Source of the DNA: Cyprinodon diabolis
Lineage: Eukaryota; Chordata; Actinopteri; Cyprinodontiformes; Cyprinodontidae
Assembly: GCA_030533445.1 (NCBI GenBank)
Contig: CM060073.1
Coordinates: forward strand, 37,961,428-38,025,427
Reading direction: 5' to 3'
DNA: 64,000 nt
This document shows, piece by piece, positions 1 through 11,064 of this stretch. The position numbers and the translations under genes were made by a program. The notes under the pieces were generated by a model. The model was given only the letters and a program-made list of their open reading frames with translations. It did no database searches and was not told the DNA's origin. Within the stretch, counting starts at the first letter, position 1. Each line of letters starts with the position of its first letter.

Positions 1-37
1 CCATCTCCCCGGAACGTGAAACATGAATGCCAAATGG

Positions 38-232
38 CCTGTACTTATATAGTGCTTATTCAAGTCAAAAGACTTGACCAAAGTGCTTTTCATTACATTC
101 AATCATTCATCCATTCATGCACACACTCAAACACTGATGGTGGTAAGCTACCTTGTAGCAACAGCTGCACTGGAGCTCACTGATAAAAGCGAGGCTGCCG
201 TAAACTGGCGCCACCCGGCCCTCTGACCACCA
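38..232. repeat. Common teleost interspersed repeat fragment
   Basis: This stretch reads like a dispersed repeat I recognise from many fish genomes: a segment ending in short CATT/ATTC-rich runs (about 95-120), followed by the block around 135-230 containing GGTGGTAAGCTACC and CTGGCGCCACC. The recognisable part stops near 232. I cannot assign a family name without a repeat library. The short open frame on the minus strand here (177-362) is taken to be repeat noise. Confidence 0.5.
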
Positions 233-330
233 GAGGACAAAAGACACTAAAAGCTGGAGCTTGATCGGTTAACATTTCGGTTTCAGGGCAAACTCCTGCA
301 TCCGGCGCCACTCGTTGCCCAGAAAAACTT

Positions 331-608
331 CTAAAGAGATTATAGGTGAACTTGAAGCTCAAGGATCATCAGTGACAGATCACACCATCCGTGGTTGTTT
401 GAGCCAAACCTGACTTCATGGCAGATGACCAGAGACACTATTGTTAAAAACAACAAACTAAAAACTATAAATGCCAGACTAATATTTGCCAAGCTACATG
501 TTGACCGGCCACAATCCTTCTAGGAGAATGTACTAAGAACAGATGAAACAAAAAAAGACTTTTTGCCATGCATATCAGCTTAATGTCAACAGAGTGAAAA
601 ATGACACA
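331..608 (+). mobile_element. Tc1-like transposon relic, left part (interrupted)
   Basis: Plus-strand remains of a Tc1/mariner transposase that is a different family from the intact copy at 611-1858. About 335-415 resembles the second helix-turn-helix region, and 415-600 resembles the stretch up to and past the first catalytic motif: ACAGATGAAAC at 540-550 fits a TDET reading. Frames are broken by substitutions and small indels. The relic stops at a TA (609-610) where the younger element is inserted, and it continues at 1861. Confidence 0.8.
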
Positions 609-1860
609 TACACTATATTGCCAAAAGTATTTGCTCACCTGCCTTGACTCACATATGAGCTTAAGTGACATCCCGTTCCTAATCCATAGGGTTCAATATG
701 ACGTCGGTCCACCCTTTGCAGCTAGAACAGCTTCAACTCTTCTGGGAAGGCTGTCCACAAGGTTTAGGAGTGTGTTTATGGGAATTTTTGACCATTCTTC
801 CAGAAGCGCATTTGTGAGGTCGCACACTGATGTTGGACGAGAAGGCCTGGCTCTCAGTCTCCGCTCTAATTCATCCCAAAGGTGTTCTATCGGGTTGAGG
901 TCAGGACTCTGTGCAGGCCAGTCAAGTTCATCCACACCAGACTCTGTCATCCATGTCTTTATGGACCTTGCTTTGTGCACTGGTGCACAGTCATGTTGGA
1001 AGAGGAAGGGGCCAGCTCCAAACTGTTCCCACAAAGTTGGGAGCATGGAATTGTCCAAAATGTCTTGGTATGCTGAAGCATTCAGAGTTCCTTTCACTGG
1101 AACTAAGGGGCCAAGCCCAGCTCCTGAAAAACAACCCCACACCATAATCCCCCCTCCATCAAACTTTACACTTGGCACAATGCAGTCAGACAAGTACCGT
1201 TCTCCTGGCAACCGCCAAACCCAGACCCGTCCATCAGATTGCCAGATGGAGAAGCGCGATTCGTCACTCCAGAGAACGCGTCTCCACTGCTCTAGAGTCC
1301 AGTGGCGGCGTGCTTTACACCACCGCATCCGACGCTTTGCATTGCACTTGGTTATGTATGGCTTGGATGCAGCTGCTCGACCATGGAAACCCATTCCATG
1401 AAGCTCTCTGCGCACTGTTCTTGAGCTAATCTGAAGGCCACATGAAGTTTGGAGGTCTGTAGTGATTGACTCTGCAGAAAGTTGGCGACCTCTTCGCACT
1501 ATGCGCTTCAGCATCCGCTGACCCCGCTCCGTCAGTTTACGTGGCCTACCACTTCGTGGCTGAGTTGCTGTCGTTCCCAAACACTTCCATTTTCTTATAA
1601 TACAGCTGACAGTTGACTGTGGAATATTTAGGAGCGAGGAAATTTCACGACTGGATTTGTTGCACAGGTGGCATCCTATCACAGTTCCACGCTGGAATTC
1701 ACTGAGCTCCTGAGAGCGACCCATTCTTTCACAAATGTTTGTAAAAACAGTCTGCATGCCTAGGTGCTTGAATTTATACACCTGTGGCCATGGAAGTGAT
1801 TGGAACACCTGATTCCAATAATTTGGATGGGTGAGCAAATACTTTTGGCAATATAGTGTA
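609..1860 (-). mobile_element. Intact Tc1-like transposon with perfect terminal inverted repeats
   Basis: A complete Tc1/mariner element. The left terminus at 611-639 (begins CACTATATTGCCAAAAGTAT) is an exact 29-bp inverted match to 1830-1858. Both ends are flanked by TA (609-610 and 1859-1860), the target duplication expected of this superfamily. One uninterrupted transposase frame fills most of the 1.25 kb. Perfect ends and an open frame point to a recent insertion. It sits inside an older Tc1 relic whose sequence resumes at 1861. Confidence 0.95.
693..1724 (-). CDS. Tc1-like transposase, DD34E, apparently full length
   Basis: A cut-and-paste DNA transposase of 343 residues, the usual size for Tc1 enzymes (about 340). 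I chose the ATG at 1724 ([10 protein letters not shown]). The frame stays open upstream to 1838, with other in-frame ATGs at 1757 and 1838 that would add non-family sequence. Residues about 12-50 form the first helix-turn-helix and resemble a paired-type DNA-binding domain. A GRPR-type linker is at 59-62 (GRPR), followed by the second DNA-binding helix region (about 65-110). The catalytic triad is visible: D154 in LWSDESRF, D245 in FQHDCAPVH, and E280 in DLNPIEHLW, with exactly 34 residues between the last two. A glycine-rich [10 protein letters not shown] block precedes the second Asp. No stop, frameshift or missing catalytic residue is seen, so it may still be active; that is an inference. 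Confidence 0.93.
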   Translation of the reverse strand: MGRSQELSEFQRGTVIGCHLCNKSSREISSLLNIPQSTVSCIIRKWKCLGTTATQPRSGRPRKLTERGQRMLKRIVRRGRQLSAESITTDLQTSCGLQISSRTVRRELHGMGFHGRAAASKPYITKCNAKRRMRWCKARRHWTLEQWRRVLWSDESRFSIWQSDGRVWVWRLPGERYLSDCIVPSVKFDGGGIMVWGCFSGAGLGPLVPVKGTLNASAYQDILDNSMLPTLWEQFGAGPFLFQHDCAPVHKARSIKTWMTESGVDELDWPAQSPDLNPIEHLWDELERRLRARPSRPTSVCDLTNALLEEWSKIPINTLLNLVDSLPRRVEAVLAAKGGPTSY

Positions 1861-2140
1861 TCAAGAAAAGAATACTTTCCTGACTGTGAATCATTGATGT
1901 ATTATGTTCGGGGACTGCTTTACTCGATATGACATCGGGTGTCTTGATCTCTGCAGGGTGCAATGGGATCTAAAGGCCAATCAAGGAATTCTAGAAAGAG
2001 ATGTGCTGCAGTGTCAGGAACCTTGGTCTCAGATGCACATCTAAAAACACTAAAGAATGGTTAAGAAAAAAATAACAGACTATTCTGAAATGGCATTTTA
2101 TGATCCCTTATCTAAATCCAACTGAGCATCTCTGGATGGA
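1861..2140 (+). mobile_element. Tc1-like transposon relic, right part
   Basis: Direct continuation of the relic interrupted at 608. TCAAGAAAAG at 1861 follows the preceding half in the order expected of a Tc1 transposase gene. Around 2100-2145 the plus strand reads in a Tc1-like PxLNPTEHLW pattern, the region of the third catalytic residue. Internal segments are missing and frames are broken. The right terminal repeat was not found: the relic runs into LINE-like sequence near 2140. Confidence 0.75.
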
Positions 2141-2370
2141 GCTTCTCCTGCATATCGAGAGGAGTGAACTAAAGTGGCTCAGGCAATAAATTGCATGGAT
2201 GCCTTCCTCGGGAGGTGTTCTAGGAAGGAGGCCCAGGGGACAACAGAGGACCCACTGGAGGGACTATGTCTCATGGCAGAAGGTTCTGAGAAGAAGGAAG
2301 TCTAGGAATCGCTGCTGACACTGATGCTCCCGCGACCCACTCCAAGCTGAAGAAGTTGACAAAGAATATG
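2141..2370 (+). mobile_element. LINE 3'-end fragment
   Basis: The stretch from CTTCTCCTGCATATCGAGAG to the CCCGCGACCCACTCC block (about 2330) resembles the 3' terminal coding end of a non-LTR retrotransposon that is very common in fish. It includes the landmarks GCTCAGGC, GAGGTGTTCTAGG, GGAGGCCCAGGGGAC and GGAGGGACTATGTCTC. It is a short truncated scrap with no long frame. The clade is not assigned. Confidence 0.65.
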
Positions 2371-2560
2371 GGGGAGTGGTTGCCTAGTGGTTAGAGCATT
2401 GTGCTTGAGTCCTAGAGGTTCTCAGTTCAAGAACCACAGACTGCCTCTTTGGCAAGACTACTACCAGGGAGCCAACAGTGGCAGCCCACTGCTCCCCAAG
2501 TGGATGGGTTAAATGCACAGAGTTTATTTCCCATTGTGGGACAATAAAGAGATTTACATT
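2371..2560 (+). repeat. tRNA-derived SINE
   Basis: A tRNA-like head carries a recognisable A box (TGCCTAGTGGTTAGAG at 2380-2395) and a degenerate B box (CAGTTCAAGAACC at about 2421-2433). A non-tRNA body follows with CAGCCCACTGCTCCCCAAG and a tail ending in GTGGGACAATAAAG. This is the layout of a Pol III SINE, and I recognise the body from fish SINEs. The head resembles a tRNA-family gene unrelated to the tRNA-Cys array at the right end. Confidence 0.75.
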
Positions 2561-2605
2561 TTGAGCAGCTGAAACAACCTGAGACAACTGGAGCAGTTTG
2601 CTCAT

Positions 2606-5600
2606 TAGGAGTGGGCCAAAGTACCTGCTTTGAGGAGTAGATGCCTCACTGACTATTTCAGGAATCGTTTGATAGCAGTGATTGCCTCAAAAGCCAGTGC
2701 AACAAAATATTAGGTTATGGGTATTGTCATTTTTGTCCAGGCAAGTTTCATGGGTTTATTTTTGAAAACCATTCTATTGTAGCATAGTTGAAAGGAATGT
2801 CTGACTTTTATGTCTTGATTTTCATAAAATCTTTAATGATTATTTGTAATGTCAAATATTTGTGACCGTGGTGAGCTTTTCTTTAATTAAATGAAGGGTG
2901 ATACAGTCATGATGGTTTTCCCCCCGCTGTTGTATGTACATTTTTCAGATGGTGGACATTCTGTGATGATTAATCTCAGTGAAAAGGGAAGTTACACCAG
3001 TGCAACCACCACGAAATATACATCTGGAACTGTGACCTCAGCTGCCACACAAGGTAATCAAAATAATAGTTCTTCCCTGGAGGTTTTGGATGCAGAATTA
3101 GAAACAACATGGTTAGTTATGATTAGTAGTCCCAAAAAAAGAACAATAACCTTAACTGGAAAGTGCTCATTAATGAGCACCTGCTGAAACTGCTGCAAAA
3201 CAGTCAACAGATGTAAAAACATATCTCACAGATCTCAGAGGTCATTATGAGTTTATAAGTGCTGTCTTGAGGTAAAAAAGATGATTGTTTGGGGATATTA
3301 AAATTGGATGTATGATGTTCCTTTGGGAGAGGTTTATTTATATAAAACAGTTTATCGTAACATCTTTGACCTTAGCAGTAAGTGCGTGTACTCCCTTGCA
3401 AGGCAATGGGTTTAATACAACACATTATGCTTTATACCCGTTAAACATAAAAATTAGCCAACTCATTTGAATCTATATGACACATGCAGCACCAAGTCTG
3501 CTCATTCATGTTGCTATCTATATGTGGGTGATTAGCATAGATCATTAGTAAGCTGTTTAGCCTGAGGAACAGGCTTTACAACCATAGGCCTGTTACATAA
3601 GTGTTCCTGATTACAGAAGAGACTTCAGAGGTGGAAAGCAGATTCCTGAGCAGAGGACAGAGGAGGTGTTGAAGAAATAAATAAGGAACAGGAACATAAA
3701 TATTTGAGAGAGGGAATAAAGACTTAGTGGTATAGCAATGAAAGACTATTTATAGAAGGGGGATTGAAAAAGATTATCTTATACAGTATATGTCTAATAG
3801 GGCTTTTTCAAAAGTTGGTACTTTTCAAAGTTTTTTTAAGTTTCACAAACACTTTTTTTAACATGTAACAGCTTCCCAAGCCTCCTCACGTCACAAGTCA
3901 ATGGTTACACAATGCATATCACAGATTGCTCAATATCTTCCCTTCAAATTTAGGGAAAAGGACACATATAATGTTAAGTATTGGCAGGATAGTCACTAGC
4001 AGTATTTTAATTGAAGTAATTTTAATACAGAGTCCCATATCCTATCAAATACTCTGACTCTCTCTTCATGTAATACCTCAGACTTTCCAGGATTATTGAT
4101 AGATTAGTCCCCCCAACCACTGGTCAGATGTGGGCACAGAGTCTTTCTTTAAACCTCTTAAAATCAGTCTTTAACACCATACAAAACAAAAAGAGCTATT
4201 TTATTACATTTAGTGACTTATAAAACACAGGAGGTCCCAACAATGGCAACAAGCGAAAATGGTCCCAGTGTTTGCCAAACATAATTAAAAAAAAGTTACA
4301 TTCCCTTCCAAAATGAGCGAAGCTAGTCCCATGATCGAAAGTAGTATCTAAAGTAGCCTATAGCAGCCTTACTGCAGTAGAGACTGGAGACAGACTTCAA
4401 TATTTTAAAGGTATTTTAGATGGTAGACTCAAAAAATGCCCAAATATTTAATTACAAATCTGTGTTTACTGTATATCAAACCTCACTGGATCTGTTTGTA
4501 GATCCAACTTTTGAAATTTCAGCTGCATCACTGAAGTAGAATGCCTCTGTCAGCTTTGCACATTCCTCTCTACTTAATAGTTCAAGTTCAGTCAGACTGG
4601 ATAGAGCAAGAGTTTTTAAATTGTTTACCAAGTCGAGTCATAGATTCTCAATTCATTTGGCACTGACGAACTTTTCTATTCCTGCAATGATAGTTTCCTG
4701 TTACATAAGACATTTTTACTGCAGGCCTCAATCTCATCTGATCAGAGCCCTTCCTCCAATACATCTGGTCTCTCATTGTATTTGCCCAACATTAAACCTC
4801 TTCTGTCTCCCAGAGTCTTTCTCTGATTTATGCCCTTCTTTTATGATGTGTCCGTTTAGATATAAGGCAATTATCTCTATAGGGACTGTGCCCTTTTTCA
4901 TTTTCTGACTAGGGCTGAACAGTACAACAGAGATGTTTTAGACATCATGCGATAGTATAACCTTGCTTTAAACTCCTCCTATTTTGTCAGCCATGTTATT
5001 TTTCATAATGCTTTTTGTCCAGTTATCTTATTTACTAAATCAATGAAACCTTCATAGAGCAGCATAATTTCTTATTTAGATATGGTCTCCACTTAGTGAT
5101 TAGCTAATTGTTGGCAAGGAATATTATTTGTTGCTATAAGAGAAAAGAGGAATGTAAACAAACACATTTTTGATTAAAATTCTGAAAAAAAAGAAAAATT
5201 GTTTGCTGGTTTATCACATAAAACTCAATACAAATGAAATACATAAAATTTGTAATTTCTATGTGACAAAATGTGAAATACTTTGAGAGGTACTACAAAA
5301 ACAACCAAAAAGAGCCTTTACTGAACTGATCTTAATTGTTGACACCAGTTGATGCCTCATGAGTATAACTGAACTGTTAGAGATTTCTGATATATAGGAG
5401 ACAAATTTTATGCTTATATGTTTATGGTGCTTAAAAACAGCCTCAATTCCTTACATCTATTAAGCAATCTGGTGCTGACTGTGGCAGGATCTGCTTTTTC
5501 CTCACATTACCACGCATGTATTTAGGATCCTATTTTTAGACACATATTAAATAAAGAGGAGTGTGCTGGTGATAAATCATGATGAAAACTGTAGCTGTTT

Positions 5601-8047
5601 CATGACTGTTGATATTTTTGGCGGCCGCCGACATGACGAGGAAAGGGTTATAGGCAGAACGAGGAGATAATGAGGAGTGCTGCCGTGGAGATCTGATTAT
5701 CGTCTCTAATTCGGCCTGGTAAAGCACAGACATACGGCGGAAAAACAGAGCTGAAGAAAGAAAGGAATGGTGCAGCCTTTAGATTTAAAGGTCACCTATT
5801 TCTTGCCTATATTTGAATGTGATTAGCTCCTCAGTTCAGAACGGTTAAATATGCAGCTGGAAACTACACCTTGTTTCCACTTCCACTGGAAACCAAGTTG
5901 TGAAAACTGCAACACAAATACACCCATCCACAGCTGTAACATCTGCAACTGTTTATTAATGCTCTTTAATTAGCATCAGGGAGGTGTGCTTTACTGCTAC
6001 AAGAGCCACAACTGCAAGGTAAATATGGAAAAATCTTCTCATGGAAAGTTCACTGCATGCACAAAACAACACTCTGCAATTAGAGCTGTGAAATAACTTT
6101 TTTCCACACAATGGAAATGAGATTGTGAGAGTAGAGCAACATGTGAAATGATAACTCGGCAGCTTTCAGAATCAGGAAATATTCACCCTCAATTCTAAGC
6201 TTAGTAAATTAGCAAATTGCTCAATGTGTGCAGGGTTGTTAAAAGTGTCCACATATCAGTCTTGATTACCATGATTTAGTTTTTCTCTTTTTTCCATCTA
6301 GTCTTTAAAGTCTCCTTCTGCCAGCCACCCCATCTCCACAGAAACCCTTTCTTAAGTTTTTAGCTGCATTTTTCCAAACACAAAACTTGTTTATTTTTCA
6401 CCTGTCTCTGCTCTATGAGTCCTTGCTTATTCCTGCAGCATACTTCAGAGGTCTGCATCAGCATTCTGATGCTGCAGTCTCTGTGCCTTGACTGTAAATC
6501 CAATGAATAAGTTAAACTACAAAAAGTTCATATTTGTTTTCTTCTTTTACCGATCACTTTGTTGGAAAGGTTTCCAAGAGACAGTATTGATTTTGGTAGG
6601 TGACCTCTGTAACCAACTTAATCTAAAGGGAGTCTATTAACCTAGATGAAAACTTCTTCAATGGTATATCTACCTTATTATATATATCTGCTTCAGTGCT
6701 CCTGAGTGCATCCACATATGCCACAAATAATAAAGATGATAGCAGACAGGTCAAGGATAAAGTTGTGGAGAAGGTTTAGAGCAGTGTCATATTATGAAAT
6801 GTCTAAAGCTTTTAACATCTTATGCTCTACATAATATGAAACAGTCACATTTTATCATTTGAAAAACATTACCAGAACCTAACAGTTGTTTCCCTGCAAA
6901 TAGGAGTTTCTATTTTGATCATATTTCTGATATTTTCTTAACTTCATCTTAGATACTGCATATCCCAGCTGACAAGGACCAGAAAGTTAGGTCACAGACT
7001 AGTTTTTAAATTCTTTGCACAGGCTAGATGTACATTTTATAGTATATTTCAGGATGATTCTATTGATTCGTAAAAGTTGAAATGATCGTATTACATATTT
7101 TCTTTATCTCTAAGGGTTCTCCATGCTTGTTTTTCTGAAAATGGCCTTCCACTGATATCAAAATGGAGAACACTAAGGACCTGATCTTCAGATTCGCATG
7201 TCCTAAAACACATGCCTATGTTTGTATGCACAGAGCAGATCTTCAAATAAGGCTTACAATTCAACAGAGCTTGTTCAAACTTTTTTTTTTTTGTGTGTGT
7301 GACTTCATTTTTTAATTACCATACTTCCCAAATTCAAATATGTAAAACGTGCAAAGTGATTGTTCAAATAAATAACTTAAATGCAGCCTCATTGTTTGGA
7401 TCTTTTCTATTGCTCCTGAAAGTCGTGTGCAAACTGACATGCAGAAATATCTGCAGTTTTTGTTGCCACAAAGGATGCATTGGTAGAATGACACGGGATT
7501 GAGAGATATTCTCTGTGAATGTTTTTTTTGACCGTCAAAAATCACAATGGTAGAATAATATTAACAAAGGTCAAAGGTCTATGCAGGTGGACACAAATTA
7601 ATGCAGCAAGACTGGAGGCAGTCTTTAAACAATTAAGCCAAAGAGGAGTGAAATTAAATATTGCAATATTTACACATATGCAGGTGAAGATTTTAAGTTA
7701 AAATAGTTAAAAAACAATCCACTGGAGATTGTTTTCCAAGTTTTATAGAGTAGCCCAAACTAAGTCAATTTTCATCATTCTTTGGCTTAGAAAACATGCA
7801 AATTGAACCAGAAGAACAGGTCCACCCCTTAGGAATGGGGAGTCGTTAAGGTCTTTTGCTAACCTGTAATACCCGATACTGGTTTATGCTTCTGAAAGGG
7901 GGGAGTCGTTAGGGTCATCGTTGTCCTGGCTGACTAAGACCAGTAGATTGTTTTTTAACCTGTTTAACATTAACACATGCACATATAAATCTCTCTCTAT
8001 ATATACTGTATATACACAAACACATACACACACACGCACACACACAC

Positions 8048-8126
<79 letters not shown>

Positions 8127-10617
8127 TAGATATAGATATAGATATATATAGATATAGACATGTGGGTATGGGTGAGCATCTCTTCCTTCTAACAACAGAG
8201 ATTTTTTCCCCCCCTCAGCTTAAGCGAAGCATGAAGGATGGTTATGTTTTGTACATTTGCACCTGTTTTTTTCAAACACAGCTCTGGGAATAGATGTCCC
8301 AAAGCTAGATGATAGTCCAGGAGATAAGCTTTCACAAGCGCACCATGATGACTGTTTCCATGAGTGATTTAGGGAGTGAAATCGTATACAACTGATACAA
8401 AGACAGAGAGAGAGGTGAGAAAGTAAGAAGGGATAAGAACTATGGGGAAAGAAAAAGAGATAGAGACAGGAAATTTGTATGAATATAAATCAAAACGACA
8501 AAAATAGACACACAGAAGATATACAGTAACTGCTAGAAGTCTGCTTCCACACCTGTATAAGATGAGAGGGAAAGAAAGCAGAGAGCATAACAATAGCGAC
8601 AAGATTTGAACCTGTTTAAAGTTACACAGACCATGGGTGGGGTGGTGCGAGGTTGGAGGACAACATAATAAATAAACTTAACTTATTTTCGCTATTTAAT
8701 TTGTTAATTTTCTTTATAGCTCTTAGAAATAGGCTTCATATTTAAAGTGTGCTATAAACCATTAAAACTATTTATTTTTTATTTTTATGATTTTGATTAT
8801 TATTTCCATCCAAGTAATTGGCTTATAACCTCATGTTTCTTTTATAACCAACCTCAACTATCTGTAAAAGATGCTCATTTTATTTACAACTAAAGCATAA
8901 TATTTTCAAAGCAATCTTTGCAGTTGCAAACTGCAGACAACCGTTTAGTCTAGCTTTAAGTATAAGCTTATAGATTTCATGCATTTTATGAAACCAAATT
9001 TATATTAGTGTTAGTTCTTAACACATTTAACACATTCACCTATAACAGGATAGAAATTGGGATGGAATTTCACTTAACAGCAGAACAAAACGTTTTTTAG
9101 AGTCTAAATTAATGGCATGTTGTTTTTTGTATCTGTGTCATAAGAGCATTTCTATTAATGTACATAGAACCATTTAAGTAAGTCAGGGAACTTTAGCAGT
9201 TTGTGAAACTGTCCTCAACCAAAGATCTGTGCACAATATAGGACATCATCGGCCTACAAACAAATGGCCAGGGACTTAGAAGAGGACCTGCAGATTGCTA
9301 TTTAAAGAGTCCACATGACGTCATAGAATAAAGCAAACCTTGGAGCAAACAAAAATTAAGTGCGAGATTTACTGATGGTGATGACATCACTTCTCTTTAT
9401 TAGTCACTGTGCCAACAGGACCAGTTTATTTTGGTCAGCACTGTTGTCTTTAGCATGTGGATGCCACATATTACCGTGGGTTACCACAGACTTGTTGCTG
9501 CGCACTTTGACTTAATAGTGACAAAGAGACTTCAACAGAACCTATAAACACTTAATTACAAACCTAGAACTTAAGTTGAAGGATGTGAGGTAAATAAAGA
9601 AACAGACCCAACATACAAATATAGAACCAGTTTACAACTTAGAAACAAAGGCTTTTTGTTAAACTTAGAAAACTGCTAAAATTAAGTTTTAGTAGTTTCT
9701 ATGACAAAAGAAGAATAGCTATGAAAAGTTTTAATAACTACTCATAGTAACAAATAACCTGGCATTCAAATAGCAATGACGAGTTAAGATCAGGGAGGTT
9801 TCAGTATATTATGTTGAGAATTTTAAATGCTGTAGTGTGGTTTTAGTTGGATGTGAGCAGGGTCTTAGAAAACCAGGTTCCAGATGGTGTTGCTTTAGAA
9901 TTTATATACCGAAACAGATTTTATGGTCAAAATTAAAATGTTATACTTTTTATAAATACATATACTGACTTGTAGTAAACTTGTAGCCATGGGTTTCAGA
10001 GCTCCCATGATGCAGTTTGTTAAAGAGCTTAAAGGCAATGGAAAATGTAATTTAGGCCATACAAACAAATGTTAAAGACACCACTCAAGGGTTTGTAGTT
10101 TAGAGAGGAAAAACGTGCAAACAAAGTTTCACACCATTTTTTTTGTTATTTGCTAAGAATAGGAAATAAGATTGGACACACACACAAAAAAAAAAGATAC
10201 AAATTGAAAGAGAAACCATAAACAAAACAAACAAAGAGAATTTTGCACATATGGCATGGAGATGTGACACATTGTAAACCTTGATACTCCCAGTATAATA
10301 ATTTTGTCTTCTGCCAACCTTTGCCCCACTCTTAAAAAGGCTAATCATTTGCAACCAAGCACATGGCGAAGCACAGATATGACACACAACGACGTCTACA
10401 TTAAATAGTTCATAGGAATAAAAAAGACAAATTTTAACCAGAGAAAATATACAACAACACAATTCTTTTGATGCCCCTCTGAAAACTTTAATCTTCATTT
10501 TAAATTATGCAAAGCTAACCTGACATAGTTCAATAGACTTTATGATATGAGAGTGGAGGTTTTTACAATCATCAAATCAGCTGTAGAGCAAATAATGCAA
10601 TGAGCAAGCGAACTTAC
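2606..10617. other. Long stretch without a supported gene
   Basis: About 8 kb of AT-rich DNA 3' of the last visible ADGRV1 exon on the minus strand. It is either the next ADGRV1 intron or intergenic. I searched it by eye for an exon carrying the remainder of TM7 and the tail and found none I could defend. Noted inside: a small plus-strand block bounded by splice-like signals (2948-3052), a GC-richer patch with a NotI site (5615-5735), a TA/CA microsatellite (7990-8160) and a palindromic TGACGTCA (9316-9323). All other open frames are short and look random. Confidence 0.6.
7990..8160. repeat. Compound microsatellite (CA)n-(TA)n-(GATA)-like
   Basis: Simple sequence: CA-rich at about 8015-8048, uninterrupted TA dinucleotides at about 8050-8124, then TAGATAGA/TATAGA units to about 8158. 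Apparent open frames of alternating Ile-Tyr come only from this repeat. Confidence 0.97.
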
Positions 10618-10739
10618 CAGCAGGCAGTTAAAGATGACGTAGAGAATGAGGATCCACAGGTACCTGTAGCCCATGTGGAGTCCTGCCCACAACCAGACCA
10701 AGGAGATGAGCAGAAACAGGTAAAGGACCAGCGGCACCT
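10618..10739 (-). CDS. adgrv1: ADGRV1 exon (visible exon 10): TM6 and start of TM7
   Basis: Acceptor CTCTAG just above 10739; donor GTAAGT at 10617-10612. The exon enters in phase 1 from the preceding visible exon and leaves in phase 0. It begins [20 protein letters not shown], which is TM6 with the tryptophans typical of adhesion GPCRs. HMGYRY then leads into the first part of TM7 ([14 protein letters not shown]). The protein must continue in a further exon that completes TM7 and adds the cytoplasmic tail with its PDZ-binding end; that exon was not found between here and position 1. The high-coordinate neighbour exon is 10 kb away, and a gypsy element lies in that intron. Confidence 0.9.
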
Positions 10740-11064
10740 CTAGAGCACAAAGTAAAAACTGAATTAGAAATAAATTCCTTATCAGTTAAAGAAAATAAAA
10801 ATAACAGCAATGTGAAAACTTCTATACAAGATCATTTGTTCATGAAGACAGCAAAGTCCAGCCGATGAGCAGCTTTTTGGCTTGATTCCATAATCCTCCT
10901 AAAAGCACAGAGCACAGCATGCTTCTCTGGAGCCCAGCCATGAAAATTATTGTTGTTTAATGCATGACTGATGAGAATCTTATCTTCCAGGGTTAGGGTT
11001 TCAAAAAGTCAAACCTATCTTCATTATCTCAGTCTTCCATAAACCAGCAATAAAGTTCAAGGAA
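10740..11064. other. Intron sequence, nothing recognised
   Basis: Between the ADGRV1 exon and the truncated left edge of the gypsy element. No LTR, gene or familiar repeat is visible. I looked here specifically for a 5' LTR matching 14182-14891 and did not see one. Confidence 0.6.

Noticed and set aside
601..1401. 266-codon plus-strand ORF
   Set aside because: Antisense shadow of the Tc1 transposase, which has the catalytic motifs on the minus strand.
2371..2445. A functional tRNA gene
   Set aside because: The head has A and B boxes but no sound anticodon or acceptor stem, and it continues into a SINE body.
5536..5733. Candidate ADGRV1 cytoplasmic tail exon
   Set aside because: On the correct strand and GC-richer, but the translation shows no similarity to the expected tail and no good acceptor was seen.
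10860..11064. 5' LTR of the gypsy element
   Set aside because: No similarity to 14182-14891 and no TG...CA ends or primer binding site seen.
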